A DNA stretch of 64,000 bases from Streptomyces collinus Tu 365 (GCF_000444875.1 NC_021985.1:186001-250000), one strand, 5' to 3'. Positions 9,309 through 19,800 are shown, counted from the first letter of the stretch. Notes: generated from the sequence alone by a model not told the origin. Numbers and translations: made by a program.

Positions 9309-9985
9309 TGGGGGCGATGCCCGCGGCAGGCGGCGGTGCCGGCGAGGGGCAGGAAGGTTTCGGCGGAGTTCCGGGCGGGGCTCCTGACCTGCGGGTCGTC
9401 GGGCTGGCGATGATCGCCGACGGGATCAACAAGGCCCTGGGCGAGCTGGGCAAGCTCGGCTTCACCGACAAGGTGGGCTGGTCGGGCGTGGGGCGCGGCT
9501 TCGACGACCTGGAGATGGACGGCATGACGATCGGCGACGAGTCCGTCGGGGCCGACTTCCACTCGTTCTGCGAGCGCTGGCAATGGGGGGTGCGGGCCCT
9601 GGTCGACGAGGGCAACGCGTTCGCGGAGGCGGTCGGGCTGTCGGCGGGGACCATGTACCAGACGGACCAGCTCGTCAAGAACTCCTTCAAGGTCGGGCTG
9701 AACTCCCTGGAAGGCAACCCGTACGCCTCCGAGCAGCAGATCGAGAGCCAGAGCCGGCGGCAGCTGGCCACGCCCGCGTGGCTGCATCCGGACTACAGCG
9801 AGAAGTCCTTCCGCGACGGCGCCTCGGCCTCGGAACAGGTTCTCAAGGGAATGGCACGTGACGTGGTGACCACCGAGACGCTGCCCGGCATGGAGAGCGT
9901 ACCGACCGTGCTCGGCGTCGACCAGGACGAGTACAACGCCGCGGTGAACAAGGAGCTCGGCCTGAAGCAGGAGGGGCAGGGCTGA
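9308..9985 (+). CDS. WXG-like helical protein, probable type VII secretion partner
   Basis: This 225-residue protein has a Gly-rich start followed by helical stretches. The segment FHSFCERWQWGVRALVDEGN and the helix after it resemble the helical hairpins of WXG100/ESX-type proteins that accompany type VII-exported toxins. The ATG at 9308 has GGAGG seven bases upstream; a GTG three bases earlier is also possible. The stop overlaps the start of the Rhs gene by one base. Because of this position it is likely a co-secreted partner, adaptor or chaperone for the toxin. The assignment rests on context and helix pattern, not on a firm domain match. Confidence 0.6.
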   Translation: MGAMPAAGGGAGEGQEGFGGVPGGAPDLRVVGLAMIADGINKALGELGKLGFTDKVGWSGVGRGFDDLEMDGMTIGDESVGADFHSFCERWQWGVRALVDEGNAFAEAVGLSAGTMYQTDQLVKNSFKVGLNSLEGNPYASEQQIESQSRRQLATPAWLHPDYSEKSFRDGASASEQVLKGMARDVVTTETLPGMESVPTVLGVDQDEYNAAVNKELGLKQEGQG

Positions 9986-12900
9986 TGTCGGTCTGGAAGT
10001 ACGGCGGCGAGTTGCTGAGCGGGGGCAAGAACCTCTTCGACCACGCCAAGCGTGAGACGGGGCATCTTGTCGACGAGGGAGCCGACCTCACCGGCGACAT
10101 GTTCGACGAGGTCGGCGCGCACGGCGTGGCCCAGAAGGTACGGCACGGCGGAGACCGGGTCGCCTCGTATCTCGGTGCGCACGTTGCCGAGCGGCAGCTG
10201 GGACCGGACGTCGAGCCGTCCGATCTGATCCACGGCAAGCCGTCCACGATCCGTGACAAGGCCAAGCACCTGCTCGTGTTCGCGACCGCCTTCGAGGAGG
10301 TCGGCGTGGGCATGAAGGCCGTGGACTCGGGCGGCTGGAAGGGCCGGGCGGCGGACACCTTCCGGGAGAAGTTCGCCCTGCATCCGGCCAAGTGGCTGCA
10401 GTCCGCGGCGGCCTGCCAGGAGGCGGCCGGGGCACTGAACGGCTTCGCCGACACCATCGAATGGGCGCAGGGGCAGGCCAGGGAGGCCATCCGCCGCTAC
10501 AAGCAGGGCAAGTCCGCCTCCGACGCGCACCGCGAGCAGGTGGAGGCGTACCGGCTCAAGGCGGAGCTGGGCCATGACGACCCGGGGCCGCGGCCTTCCG
10601 AGAAGGATCCCGGCGAGCACGCGATGCAGGAGGCGCAGGAGATCCTCGACGCGGCCCGGCGGCAGCGGGACAGTATCGCCGGCGAGACCGGGACCAAACT
10701 ACGGGCCGCGCTCCAGCACGCTCCCAAGGAGCCGTCGATCGGCGGGCAGCTGAAGCTGGACGGGATGGACTTCATGGCATCCCAGAGCGTCGACGCGGCG
10801 CATTTCCTCGCCGGCGCCGTCAAGGGCACGGCGGGCATCGTGAACTTCGCCCGCAGCCTCGACCCGATGGATCCGTACAACCTCACGCACCCGGCCGCCT
10901 TCCTGCAGAACAAGGTGGAGCTGCTCGGCGGCGTGGTCTCCATGGCCACGCATCCCGACCGTGCCCTGCAGTCGGCCTGGAACTCGCTCAAGTCGGACCC
11001 GTTCCAGTTCGGCGGTGAACTGCTCCCCCAGGCCGCGCTGGCCGTGGCCTCGGACGGGGCCGGAGCCGCGGAGGTGGCCGAGGACGGAGCACTCGCGGCC
11101 GAAGGTGCGGAGACCGCGGCAGCGGACGGTGCCGCCGCCGAGACCCCGGGGGCGGCCGAGAGCCAGGGTCCGGGGGACGTCGAGTCGGGGGGCACGGACC
11201 CGATCAACCTGGCCACGGGCAAGATGTACCTCGCCCAGACCGACGTGACGCTGCCCGGTTCCCTGCAGTTCGCCTTCAAGCGCCGGGTGGAGTCGGGCTG
11301 CACGCACGGGCGCCGGTTCGGTCCTTCGTGGGCGAGCACGGTCGACCAGCGGCTGGACATCACCCCGGCCGGCATCGCCTTCGTCCACGAGGACGGGATG
11401 CGGCTCTCCTACCCGCACCCGGCGCCGGGCCTGCCCGTCATGCCGGCGCACGGCCCGCGCTGGCCCCTGAGCCGCGAGGCCGACGGCTACACGGTCACCG
11501 ATCCGCAGGCCCGGCGGGTGTGGCACTTCGCCGAGCGGAACGAGGCACTGGCCGAGCTGGTACAGATCGACGACGGCAACGGCAACTGGATCGGCTTCGA
11601 GTACGACGAGGCGGGGGTCCCCTCGGCCATCGTCCACAGCGGTGGCTACCGCCTGCGGATCGACAGTGCCGACGGGCTGGTCACCGGCCTGCACCTGGCC
11701 GGCGGCGGCGAGGGCGGATCCGACCTCCGGCTGGTCCGGTACGGGTACACGCAGGGGAATCTCACCGAGGTCGTGAATTCCTCCGGGCGGCCCCTGCGGT
11801 TCGGTTACGACGAGGCGCGCCGGGTGACGTCGTGGACGGACACCAACGGGCACGCGTACGAGTACGCGTACGACGACGCGGACCGGTGCGTCGCGCAGGG
11901 CAGCACCGAAGGGCACATGAGCCTCCGGCTGTCCTACGGCGAACGCGACCCGGAGACCGGGCTGCGGACCACGACGGCGGTCAACGGGCAGGGCGCGGTA
12001 CGCCAGTACTTCGTCAACGACCTGCACCAGATCGTCGCCATCGTGGATCCGGCGGGGCACACCCGCCGCTTCACGCACGACCGGTTCAACCGTCTGCTGT
12101 CCGAGACGGACGCGGTCGGCCGTACGACGTCCTACCGCTACGACGACCTGGGGAACGTGGCGGAGACCGTCCGCCCGGACGGCCGGCGCACGACGTTCTC
12201 CTACGACGCCCGCGGGCTGCTCACCCGTGTGGTGCGCCCGGACGGAAGCACCGTCCGGCAGGAGTTCGACGACCGCGGGAACCGGACGTCGGTCGCCGAT
12301 TCCGCGGGCGGCAGGACCTCTTTCGAGTACGACGAGTACGGGCGCCTGACCTCGCTGAGCGACGAGTACGGCCGGGTGACCGAGATACGCTGCGACGCGG
12401 CCGGCCTGCCCGTCGAGGTACGTGATCACGCGGGCAACGTCATGCGGTACGAGCGGGACGCGCTCGGCCGCGTCGTGTCGATCACGGACCCCGTGGGCGC
12501 GACCGGTGAGATGGAGTGGTCCGTCGAGGGCAGGATCACTCGCCGGCGGAACCCGGACGGGACCGAGGAGACGTGGACCTACGACGGTGAGGGCAACTGC
12601 CTCACCCACACGGACACGATCGGCGGCGTGACCCGTTTCGAGTACTCCGGGTTCGACCTGCTCACCGCGCGCATCGAGCCCGACGGTTCCCGCTACGAGT
12701 TCGAGTACGACAAGGAGCTCCGCCTGACCCGGGTGACCAACCCCCAGGGGCCGGCGTGGACGTACGCGTACGACGCGGTCGGACGGCTGGTCACGGAGAC
12801 CGACTTCGGCGGCCGGGTCAGCCGCTACGCCTACAACGCGGACGGCGAGTTGGTGTCGCGAACGAACGCGCTCGGGCAGGTCGTCTCCTTCGAGCACAAC

Positions 12901-14691
12901 GAACTGGGGCAGGTCGTTCGCAAGACCGTCGACGGGGAGGTGACGACGTACTCCTACGACTTCACCGACCAGATCGCGCAGGCCGCCAACGCCCACACCG
13001 ACCTGACCCTCCTGCGCGACCGGCATGGGCGGCTGGTCTCCGAGAGGATCGGCGACCGTGAAGTGGCGTACCGCTACGACGAGTCCGGGAGGCCCACTGC
13101 CCGCACGACGCCGTCGGGCGCCGTGAGCACGTGGGAGTACGACTCCACGGGGAGGCCCTTCCGGCTCACGGCCGACGGTCGTGTCATCGCGCTGGAGTAC
13201 GACCGGGTCGGCCGGGAGGTGGGCCGCCGGTTCGGTGAGTCCCTGAGCGTCTCCCGGTCGTTCGACGCGATGAACCGGCTGATCTCCCAGGCGGTGGACC
13301 ACGCGCGCGGGCGTATCCAGTCGAGGACGTACGAGTACCGCGCGGACGGCAGTCTCCTCCAGGTCCAGGACCAGCTGAACGGCGTGCGGCGGTACGAGCT
13401 GGACCCGGCGGGAAGGACCACCCGGGTCAGCGGGGCGGGATGGGCGGAGTCCTACTCCTACGACGCGCTCGGCAACCAGCTCTCGGCCGACTGGCCCGGG
13501 CGCCAGTTCGGGGACGACGGGTGCGGCGACCGCGCCTACCGGGGCGCCGACCTGGTGCGCGCCGGCCGGATCCGCTACGAGCACGACGCCGCGGGACGGG
13601 TGGTACTCCGCCAGAAGACCCGGCTGTCCCGCAAGCCGGACACCTGGCGCTACAGCTGGGACGCGGAGGACCGGCTCACCCAGGTCGTCACTCCCGACGG
13701 AACGGTGTGGCGGTACCGGTACGACGCGCTGGGCAGGCGCGTCGGCAAGCAGCGCATGGCCGAGAACGGCGTCGACGTGCTGGAGCAGGTCGACTTCGCC
13801 TGGGACGGTGTCTCGCTGTGCGAGCAGACGACCAGCTGGGGGGACTCGGGCGACGCGGTGACCGTGACGTGGCACCTCCACGGCGCGGAGGCGGTGGCGC
13901 AGAGCGAGCGCGGGACGAGGGCCACGGCCTCGCAGGAGGAGATCGACGCCCGCTTCTTCGCCATCGTGTCCGATCTCTCGGGGTCTCCCTGCGAACTGGT
14001 CGACGAGTCCGGTGAGATCGCCTGGCGGTCGCAGGCCACGAACTGGGGAAAGCTGTCCTGGTCGGTGCGGAGTCACGCCTACACTCCGCTCCGTTTCCCG
14101 GGGCAGTATTGCGACTCCGAGACGGGTCTGAACTACAACTACCTCCGGTACTACGATCCCGAGGTGGGCCAGTACGTCAGCCAGGACCCGCTCGGCCTGG
14201 CTCCGGCGGCCAACCCCGTCGGGTACGTGGACCGCCCCTCGGTCCTCTGCGATCCCCTCGGGCTCGCGCCCCAGAAGTCACCGATTCCGCCGAAGCCGTA
14301 CGAGACGCCGAATCTCGCAGACCTGGCGAAGCAGTTCAATCCCGAGGGAGGGATGACGAACTGCACCTACACCGTCGACGCATTCGAGCGCTATCTTCGC
14401 GGCGAGGGAATAAACCCCGTGCCGGGAGACATCAAAATTCAGCAACTCGACCGACTGGAGCACGTGTACGGAGGCAGCTTCGAGCGCAAGGGTTTCTGGG
14501 AAATGGTCGACCATATCCGGAACTCCGGTGACGGTGCGCGCGGTATAGTCGCGGCACGCCCCTGGACAGACGACCCCGGTCATGTGTTCCACATCGTAAA
14601 CCACCAGGGTCGGGTACTTTTCGTCGACGTGCAGACGGGATTCGTCGACCCCATGCTCTACAAGACGTTCAAATTGATGAGGACCAACTGA
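9985..14691 (+). CDS. Rhs/YD-repeat polymorphic toxin with papain-like C-terminal domain
   Basis: This 1568-residue toxin has a layered structure. Residues ~85-175 resemble the signal domain of T7SS-exported toxins (GGWKGRAADTFREKF). Around residue 400, DPINLATGKMYL starts a DUF6531-like segment. YD repeats fill about 530-1370, and the Rhs core motif (LNYNYLRYYDPEVGQYVSQDPLG) ends near 1402. The last ~138 residues are the variable toxin domain. C1460 in MTNCTY, H1533 in GHVFHIVN, and D1548 and Q1550 in VDVQTG match the papain-fold Tox-PL pattern (cysteine protease or glutamine deamidase). This lets me predict the fold but not the target. The next gene overlaps the stop by one base and is the likely immunity protein. 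Confidence 0.88.
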   Translation: MSVWKYGGELLSGGKNLFDHAKRETGHLVDEGADLTGDMFDEVGAHGVAQKVRHGGDRVASYLGAHVAERQLGPDVEPSDLIHGKPSTIRDKAKHLLVFATAFEEVGVGMKAVDSGGWKGRAADTFREKFALHPAKWLQSAAACQEAAGALNGFADTIEWAQGQAREAIRRYKQGKSASDAHREQVEAYRLKAELGHDDPGPRPSEKDPGEHAMQEAQEILDAARRQRDSIAGETGTKLRAALQHAPKEPSIGGQLKLDGMDFMASQSVDAAHFLAGAVKGTAGIVNFARSLDPMDPYNLTHPAAFLQNKVELLGGVVSMATHPDRALQSAWNSLKSDPFQFGGELLPQAALAVASDGAGAAEVAEDGALAAEGAETAAADGAAAETPGAAESQGPGDVESGGTDPINLATGKMYLAQTDVTLPGSLQFAFKRRVESGCTHGRRFGPSWASTVDQRLDITPAGIAFVHEDGMRLSYPHPAPGLPVMPAHGPRWPLSREADGYTVTDPQARRVWHFAERNEALAELVQIDDGNGNWIGFEYDEAGVPSAIVHSGGYRLRIDSADGLVTGLHLAGGGEGGSDLRLVRYGYTQGNLTEVVNSSGRPLRFGYDEARRVTSWTDTNGHAYEYAYDDADRCVAQGSTEGHMSLRLSYGERDPETGLRTTTAVNGQGAVRQYFVNDLHQIVAIVDPAGHTRRFTHDRFNRLLSETDAVGRTTSYRYDDLGNVAETVRPDGRRTTFSYDARGLLTRVVRPDGSTVRQEFDDRGNRTSVADSAGGRTSFEYDEYGRLTSLSDEYGRVTEIRCDAAGLPVEVRDHAGNVMRYERDALGRVVSITDPVGATGEMEWSVEGRITRRRNPDGTEETWTYDGEGNCLTHTDTIGGVTRFEYSGFDLLTARIEPDGSRYEFEYDKELRLTRVTNPQGPAWTYAYDAVGRLVTETDFGGRVSRYAYNADGELVSRTNALGQVVSFEHNELGQVVRKTVDGEVTTYSYDFTDQIAQAANAHTDLTLLRDRHGRLVSERIGDREVAYRYDESGRPTARTTPSGAVSTWEYDSTGRPFRLTADGRVIALEYDRVGREVGRRFGESLSVSRSFDAMNRLISQAVDHARGRIQSRTYEYRADGSLLQVQDQLNGVRRYELDPAGRTTRVSGAGWAESYSYDALGNQLSADWPGRQFGDDGCGDRAYRGADLVRAGRIRYEHDAAGRVVLRQKTRLSRKPDTWRYSWDAEDRLTQVVTPDGTVWRYRYDALGRRVGKQRMAENGVDVLEQVDFAWDGVSLCEQTTSWGDSGDAVTVTWHLHGAEAVAQSERGTRATASQEEIDARFFAIVSDLSGSPCELVDESGEIAWRSQATNWGKLSWSVRSHAYTPLRFPGQYCDSETGLNYNYLRYYDPEVGQYVSQDPLGLAPAANPVGYVDRPSVLCDPLGLAPQKSPIPPKPYETPNLADLAKQFNPEGGMTNCTYTVDAFERYLRGEGINPVPGDIKIQQLDRLEHVYGGSFERKGFWEMVDHIRNSGDGARGIVAARPWTDDPGHVFHIVNHQGRVLFVDVQTGFVDPMLYKTFKLMRTN

Positions 14692-14978
14692 TGTACACGA
14701 TGCAGCAAGCGGAACAGCTGGCCAAGGATTTCCTCCGGGAGAAAAGCGCTGAGTCGGAGTGCGAGCTCGCCCTGTTCGAGGAGGACGGATACCGGGCGGA
14801 GAAGGGCGAGTTCTTCTACTTCGCCTTCCAGGGGGCGAAATACGTCGCCACCAGGGACGACACGTACTTCCTCTACGGACCCACCAATATCTCGGTGCAC
14901 CGCACGACCGGCGAATGCCGACTGCTCAGCGCCCACGAATCGTTGACGCTGGACCCCTTCGACCGCCGTTCACGCTGA
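14691..14978 (+). CDS. probable immunity protein (Imm35/YrhB-like)
   Basis: This 95-residue acidic cytoplasmic protein starts on the TGATG overlap with the toxin stop, the classic toxin-immunity arrangement. A helical start (MQQAEQLAKDFLREK) followed by strands, and the pattern YFLYGPTNISVHRTTGECRL, resemble the Imm35/YrhB family as I remember it ('gngPl.vdr.tG'). It should bind the papain-like domain and protect the producer. The family match is from pattern memory; the immunity role follows mainly from position. The gene ends about 9 bases inside a minus-strand Lys/Ala-rich frame. Confidence 0.72.
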   Translation: MYTMQQAEQLAKDFLREKSAESECELALFEEDGYRAEKGEFFYFAFQGAKYVATRDDTYFLYGPTNISVHRTTGECRLLSAHESLTLDPFDRRSR

Positions 14979-15180
14979 CCGCTTCCGGGACGCCGTCCTC
15001 TTCGCCGCCGTCTTGGCCGTGGTCGCCTTCTTGCCACCCGCCGCCTCGGCCGCCGACTTGCTCGCCGTCGCCTTCTCGGCGGCGGCCTTCTTCCCGGCCG
15101 TGGAGGCGGGGGTGCCATCGGTGGTCTCGGCGAACAGGAAGTGGTTGAAACCGTGCGTGAGGGTCCGCCCTGCCCGTCGA
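14970..15180 (-). pseudogene. possible C-terminal remnant with Lys/Ala-rich tail
   Basis: A minus-strand frame ends in about 40 residues rich in Lys, Ala, Thr and Ser (KKATTAKTAAKRTASRKRSA), preceded by HGFNHFLFAETTDGTPAS. Such basic tails occur on DNA-binding proteins. No credible start or complete domain can be placed: the open frame continues into the 3' end of the next minus-strand gene. I read it as the end of a truncated gene. It could also be chance open frame. Confidence 0.25.
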
Positions 15181-15321
15181 ATCCAGGCCGTTGGACCCCG
15201 TCGGACGCAGAAGATGCTGCAGGTCCCCGGGTCGAGACAGCCTGGGAGTGGACCGTGCCACCTTCGGTTACTGGCGGGCGTGGCCGCTTCTCGCTCCGTG
15301 GAGAGGCTACTGGCCAGAGGA

Positions 15322-15810
15322 TCAGTGACCGCTGTCGATGTACGCCGCCCCTGCGATCCGCAGTGCCGTATGCGCACTCCGGGAACGGTCCCGGGCGGCC
15401 TCAAGGGCGGTTTCGACGTCGGGTCGGAACCGCCCGTCGGCTGCCGGGCCCAAGGCGATGTCGGGAAGTCTGATCGCCGTCCTCCAGGCTGTCTCAGCAG
15501 CAGCCAGTAGCGCTGGATCCGTGAGTACCAGGAGCCCTAGCCGGTCCCGTGCGACGGTTGCCGCGCTGCGCGTTGAGGCCAGCCGGGAGCGCTCTTCGCT
15601 CGTCTCGGCGTCGCCCACTCGCCGAGCGGCCACGGTCAGCCAGTGCACCTCCCGGTGCCGGACCACTGCCTCTAGCAGATCCGCGACTGCGCGCGTCACC
15701 TCCTGACGGTTTGCCGCGTCACGGGCCCGCCGGTCTGTCGCACGCTGCGCGTAGCCCGCAAGAGCGGCACCGGCGAGGGTGCCGAGCACGGCGACGATGC
15801 TGGACCACAC
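15322..15810 (-). CDS. small membrane-anchored protein of unknown function
   Basis: The protein is 162 residues from a GTG at 15810 that follows GAGGAGCAGACC, a well-spaced ribosome site. An ATG at 15846 is in frame but has a poorly spaced site. The N-terminus is a membrane helix (SSIVAVLGTLAGAALAGYAQR). The rest is Arg/Ala-rich, helical and probably cytoplasmic (RQEVTRAVADLLEAVVRHREVHW). This plan, an N-terminal anchor and a helical tail, is familiar from small Streptomyces proteins without a known role. It stands next to decayed genes, with no clear operon partner. Confidence 0.7.
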   Translation of the reverse strand: MWSSIVAVLGTLAGAALAGYAQRATDRRARDAANRQEVTRAVADLLEAVVRHREVHWLTVAARRVGDAETSEERSRLASTRSAATVARDRLGLLVLTDPALLAAAETAWRTAIRLPDIALGPAADGRFRPDVETALEAARDRSRSAHTALRIAGAAYIDSGH

Positions 15811-15938
15811 GGTCTGCTCCTCGATGGTGCGCCGATGTGACGTCATCCCCCTGACCGACTAAGCCGAAGCATCCTGGTTGCTGGCCGACCTGGCACGCGC
15901 CGGATGGCGCGCCACCACACTCGCCCAACACCTGGACG

Positions 15939-16140
15939 TCAGGCGATGATGCCGCCAAGACTGCCATCCGCCAAATTTCGGTCGGTCATTGACCCTTCGT
16001 CGAATCGCGAGCCCGGATGCCTGCGACGGGCAACCGCAACCGTCTCGGGCGACAGGTCGATGCCGAACGCGGTCGCCCGCAAGACTGAAGGTGCGCCGTC
16101 ACGTGGCAGGCCCGCAGCCGAGATCAGTGACTGGCCCGGC
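15939..16140 (-). pseudogene. class I SAM-methyltransferase fragment with frameshifts
   Basis: Across frames the minus strand gives the hallmark pieces of a Rossmann-fold methyltransferase: VTDLGCGP (motif I), HVTAHLQS, then FGIDLSPETVAVARRRHPG and GSMTDRNLADGSLGGI, followed by a stop. Only about 65 residues of a protein normally over 200 are left, with at least two frame changes, so the gene is dead. The rest of 15847-16386 shows no gene I can support. On the plus strand near 15870-15947 a short helix-turn-helix-like piece (SWLLADLARAGWRATTLAQH) ends in a stop and may be another fragment. Confidence 0.6.
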
Positions 16141-16386
16141 GTCGGGGGCCCGCGGTCAAGCTGGGGGCGGCCGGCGGCCTGAAGTAGGCGAGCCGGGCCG
16201 ACGGGGCCACGCGCAGGGAGCAGATCGCCGTGGCCAGACGCTTGGCGGCCATCCAGGGGATGTCGGCCTGGGGCTGCGCCTGAGCGGTCACGGGTACCGC
16301 TCCCTCGGAGCGGGGCGGCAGCTCGAGCCGTCACCCCGCTCGGCGCACACGGCGCACGGCGGCCCCCACCGGGGTGGGTCCGCGGC

Positions 16387-16833
16387 TCAGTGTCCCGGCG
16401 ACAGCACGGCGTAGGTGACCGGTGTCCCGTCGTCCAGTTTGGTGCGGATGAACTGCTCGTTCATCGTGGGCTTGGAGTTGAGCAGCGACACGGCGACGCC
16501 GACGGGCCCCTCCAGGAATTCGAGGACCCCACCGGCCGCGGTCTCCGCGAACATCTGCGCGATCCGCTTGAGTGACGCTTCCTGGAGCAGTTCCCCGACG
16601 AACTCCTCCATCTCCGAGGAGCTTTCGGGTGGTCCGTTGTAGATGGTCACGTAGTAGCCGCTGTTCTGGCGCGGGCTGACGTTGATCGTGGCGTCGTCCC
16701 GGACGGGGGTCCCGGCCGGCGCTTCCCTCGGTATGGGGATCAGCGTCCCGTCGGGGTCGGGTGCAGCCTCGAAGCGGTCGGCGGCGTCGGTCTGCGAACT
16801 GGGCAGCGTGTCCTGCAGTGTTTCGTCGGACAT
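16387..16833 (-). CDS. unknown 148-aa protein, last gene of the giant-protein operon
   Basis: This acidic protein has no signal peptide or membrane helix. The first ~60 residues look disordered (Asp/Glu/Pro/Thr), then a strand-rich piece (INVSPRQNSGYYVTIYNGP), two helices (EEFVGELLQEASLKRIAQMF) and a conserved-looking tail (IRTKLDDGTPVTYAVLSPGH). The ATG at 16833 is chosen over one at 16863 because GGAGGAAATCGTC precedes it directly. It begins 65 bases after the stop of the 1529-residue giant, in the same direction, so it is probably co-transcribed. I do not recognise a family. Confidence 0.7.
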   Translation of the reverse strand: MSDETLQDTLPSSQTDAADRFEAAPDPDGTLIPIPREAPAGTPVRDDATINVSPRQNSGYYVTIYNGPPESSSEMEEFVGELLQEASLKRIAQMFAETAAGGVLEFLEGPVGVAVSLLNSKPTMNEQFIRTKLDDGTPVTYAVLSPGH

Positions 16834-16898
16834 GACGATTTCCTCCTGTTCCTGCTGCGGCATGTACGGGGTGATGTGCGCGTCGAGGGAATGTCGAC

Positions 16899-19800
16899 TC
16901 AGTGGTGGAAGCCGCCGCCGTGGCGCCCGCGTCGGTCGTCGCCGTCGCCGCGGCGGTCGTGCCGGTCGTCGTTCTCGTGGTCGTCGGGCTCGTCGTGGTC
17001 GTCGTGCACGGGCGGGAGGTCGACGGTGTCGCAGTAGATCACCGGTCCCGGGGGCGTGGCCGGGGCGGGGCCGTCGGGCGGGACGCCCTCGGTCTCCATG
17101 ACCAGCAGCCGCAGAGGTGCCCCGCCCGGCGCGGGCGGTACCGCGATCCGGCCCCTGTAGGTCGGTCTGTCGGTCGACTCCGCCTCCACCGACACGAGGG
17201 GGGTGACGGTGTCGTCCAGCGTCACCCAGCCGAGATCCGCGTCGCCGACGGCCTCGTGCCGGCGCTGCAACGCGGCCGTGATCTGCGGAGGCCGGGAACC
17301 GGTCGGGTCCCAGGAGGGGCCGGTGAGGGCGACCGAGAGCGACCGGCCGGGGAGGACCGTCAGTTCGCGGTCGGGCAGGGTGCGGACGAGGTCGGCGAGG
17401 ACGACCGGTGAGGCCTCGTGTCCGGGGATCGAGTCGGGCTGGTACCGGACCAGGGCGAGCCGGACGAAGGGCATACAGGTGTCGCCGGTGTCCAGTTCGA
17501 GGTCGCAGAACCAGCGGCCGTCCTTCTCGTCCCTGTCGAACTGCGGGGTGAACCCCACGACCGTCACGGGCAGCGGTCCGTTGGGCGTCTTCAGGGTGAG
17601 CGGCTCGGGCGCCCCGACCGTGTTGGTGAACACCTCAGGGGCCGGGGCCACGACGGGCGCGGAGCGGTGGAGGGGGTCCCGGCCCATCAGGGTGACCCAG
17701 GCGTCCTGCGCGGATGCCGGATCGCCGCCGGGCGGCTCGCCCAGGACCACGCCGAGCAGTTCGCCGTCTCCGGAGGAGTACCAGGGACGGCCCAGGTACA
17801 CGCGGATGCCTCCACCGCGCCGTCGCCGGACGATGGCGCCGGGCTTCCCGTGGTCCTCCTCCAGGGAGAGCGTGGGGACGCAGTACAGGACGCGCGGTGC
17901 CGTGGGCTGCGCGCTGCTGGGCACCGAGTGGGTGCTCACGGCGCCGCGCACGGTCAGTTCGCCCGCGCCGGGCTCGGCGAATTCCGGCGGGAAGCAGTCG
18001 CCGAACCGGCTGCCGGCCAGCGGGCGGTAGCGCACCACGCGGTGTTTGGTGTCGCCGAACTCGTGCTTCCCGATAAGTGGCGTCGAGCCCGCCGCGGCCT
18101 CCGCCTCGGCCGCCTCGGTGCTGAAGGTCAGGACGCCGTCCTGGAGGACGGCGGGCTTCTCGCCGGGCGTGCCGGTCCGGACGGCCCGCGCCGTCAGCAG
18201 TCCGAACACCGGCGCGGTCATGTGCTGGGTGACGCGGCCGTCGGGGCCCTCGTCCGTCACCTCGGTCCAGTCGGCGACCAGATCGACGCGGCCCGTGCTG
18301 TTCTCGTCCAGTGCGATGGTGCCGGCGAGGTGCTCCGCCGTCGCCCCTTCGGCGCGCGGGTTCTTCGGAGACGGCGGGAACAGGTTCAGCACGGGGGTCC
18401 GCAGGGGCTTTTGCACGGCGTGGACGAGGGTCAGCTCGTGCCAGGGCGTGAACATCCAGTGGCGGCCGGCCGCGGCGAGTTCAAGCGCGCGCTCGGCCTT
18501 CTGCCGCTCGGCCGTTCTCCCCGCCTCGGTCACCTCCTCCGGCGGTGCCGCGAGTCCGGGTTTCGGCTCCGGGGGCGCCGTGCACCATGACGCCATGCCC
18601 ATGAGGTCGGCGTCGAAGTCGATGCCGGAGCTCACGCGGACGGTGGCCGTGGCGCCCTGGGGCAGCGACACGGTCAGCACCCGGGACGCCGCGTCGAAGC
18701 GGGGCGGCGCGGTTCCTTCGGCGAGCCTGAGCCGGAAGGACTTGGGACGGTGCCAGACGTCGCCGTCCCAGGGGACGGGGAAGGGCTGCCCGGCGGGCAC
18801 CCCCGGCAGGCCGAACAGGACGGCCCCACGGGCCAGCGGGTCGGGAAGGCCTCGCATCTCGACCTGTTCCCCCGTGTGCAGGGCGGTCACCGCCGGATGC
18901 TCGGGGTCCGCCGCCGGTGAGGGGACGGGCTTCAGCTGTACGCCCGGGCCGGGGTCGTCCAGGGAGTCCTTCTCGCGTACGGCCAGTGCGTAGACCGCGT
19001 TCTGTACGGCGTGGTCGGTGGAGCCGATGGCTTCGTCCAGCAGTCCGTGCCACTCCACGCACCGCAGCGATGTCTTCGGCGCCACCACGTGGCGTTCGTC
19101 GACACCCTGGTAGGGAGCGTGGCCCCGCTCGGTGACCAGCCCGGTCCTGTTGAACTGCGCGGCGTACTGCTCCGCCGTGCCGCCGGGCATCGGACCCCCG
19201 CGCGATCCGGGTCCGCAGTCGACGGTGAAACCGCACTTCAGACCCAGCTCGGTCAGGGTGAGGCAGCCGGGTGTGCCGTCGGCGTCGGCCCCGAAGAAGC
19301 CCTGGTCCCGTTGCTCCTCGGCGTAGGCGGCCGTCGTGTGGTCGAAGAACTTGCCGTCCGCGCCGTGCGGGAGGTCGTGGCCCAGGGCCATGAGTGCCTT
19401 CTGGACGACGACGACGTCGTCGTTCGTCAGTCTGGGCCGGACATTGGCCAGCGACACTCGGGGGAGGGATGCCGCGGGGCCGGGCGCGGCAGCCGGTGGC
19501 GGCTGGTCCCCGGGGCTGCTGCGGATCACCATCCGGAAGGTGGAGGCGCCCTCGGCCGGCTGCAGTCTCGGTACCACCGCCGGGCCCGGTACGGCCTCGA
19601 ACCGCCGGAAGAGCAGCGGCGGATCGGGGACCGCGACGCCGGGCAGGTGCATCAGGGCATCGGCCTGCGCGAGGTCGAGCCCGTGGCCCGTCAGATCGAC
19701 GGTGCGCAGCCGTACTCGGTACCGGTGGCCGTAGCGCAGGGTCGGCAGGGAGGCGTCCGCCGGCTTGACCGTGATCTCCAACGGCAGTCCTGGCGGCGCC

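Noticed and set aside
10699..14076. 1125-codon open frame antisense to the Rhs gene
   Set aside because: It is the high-GC shadow of the YD-repeat gene, with Val/Arg/Pro-rich text and no domain; the sense frame has clear Rhs motifs.
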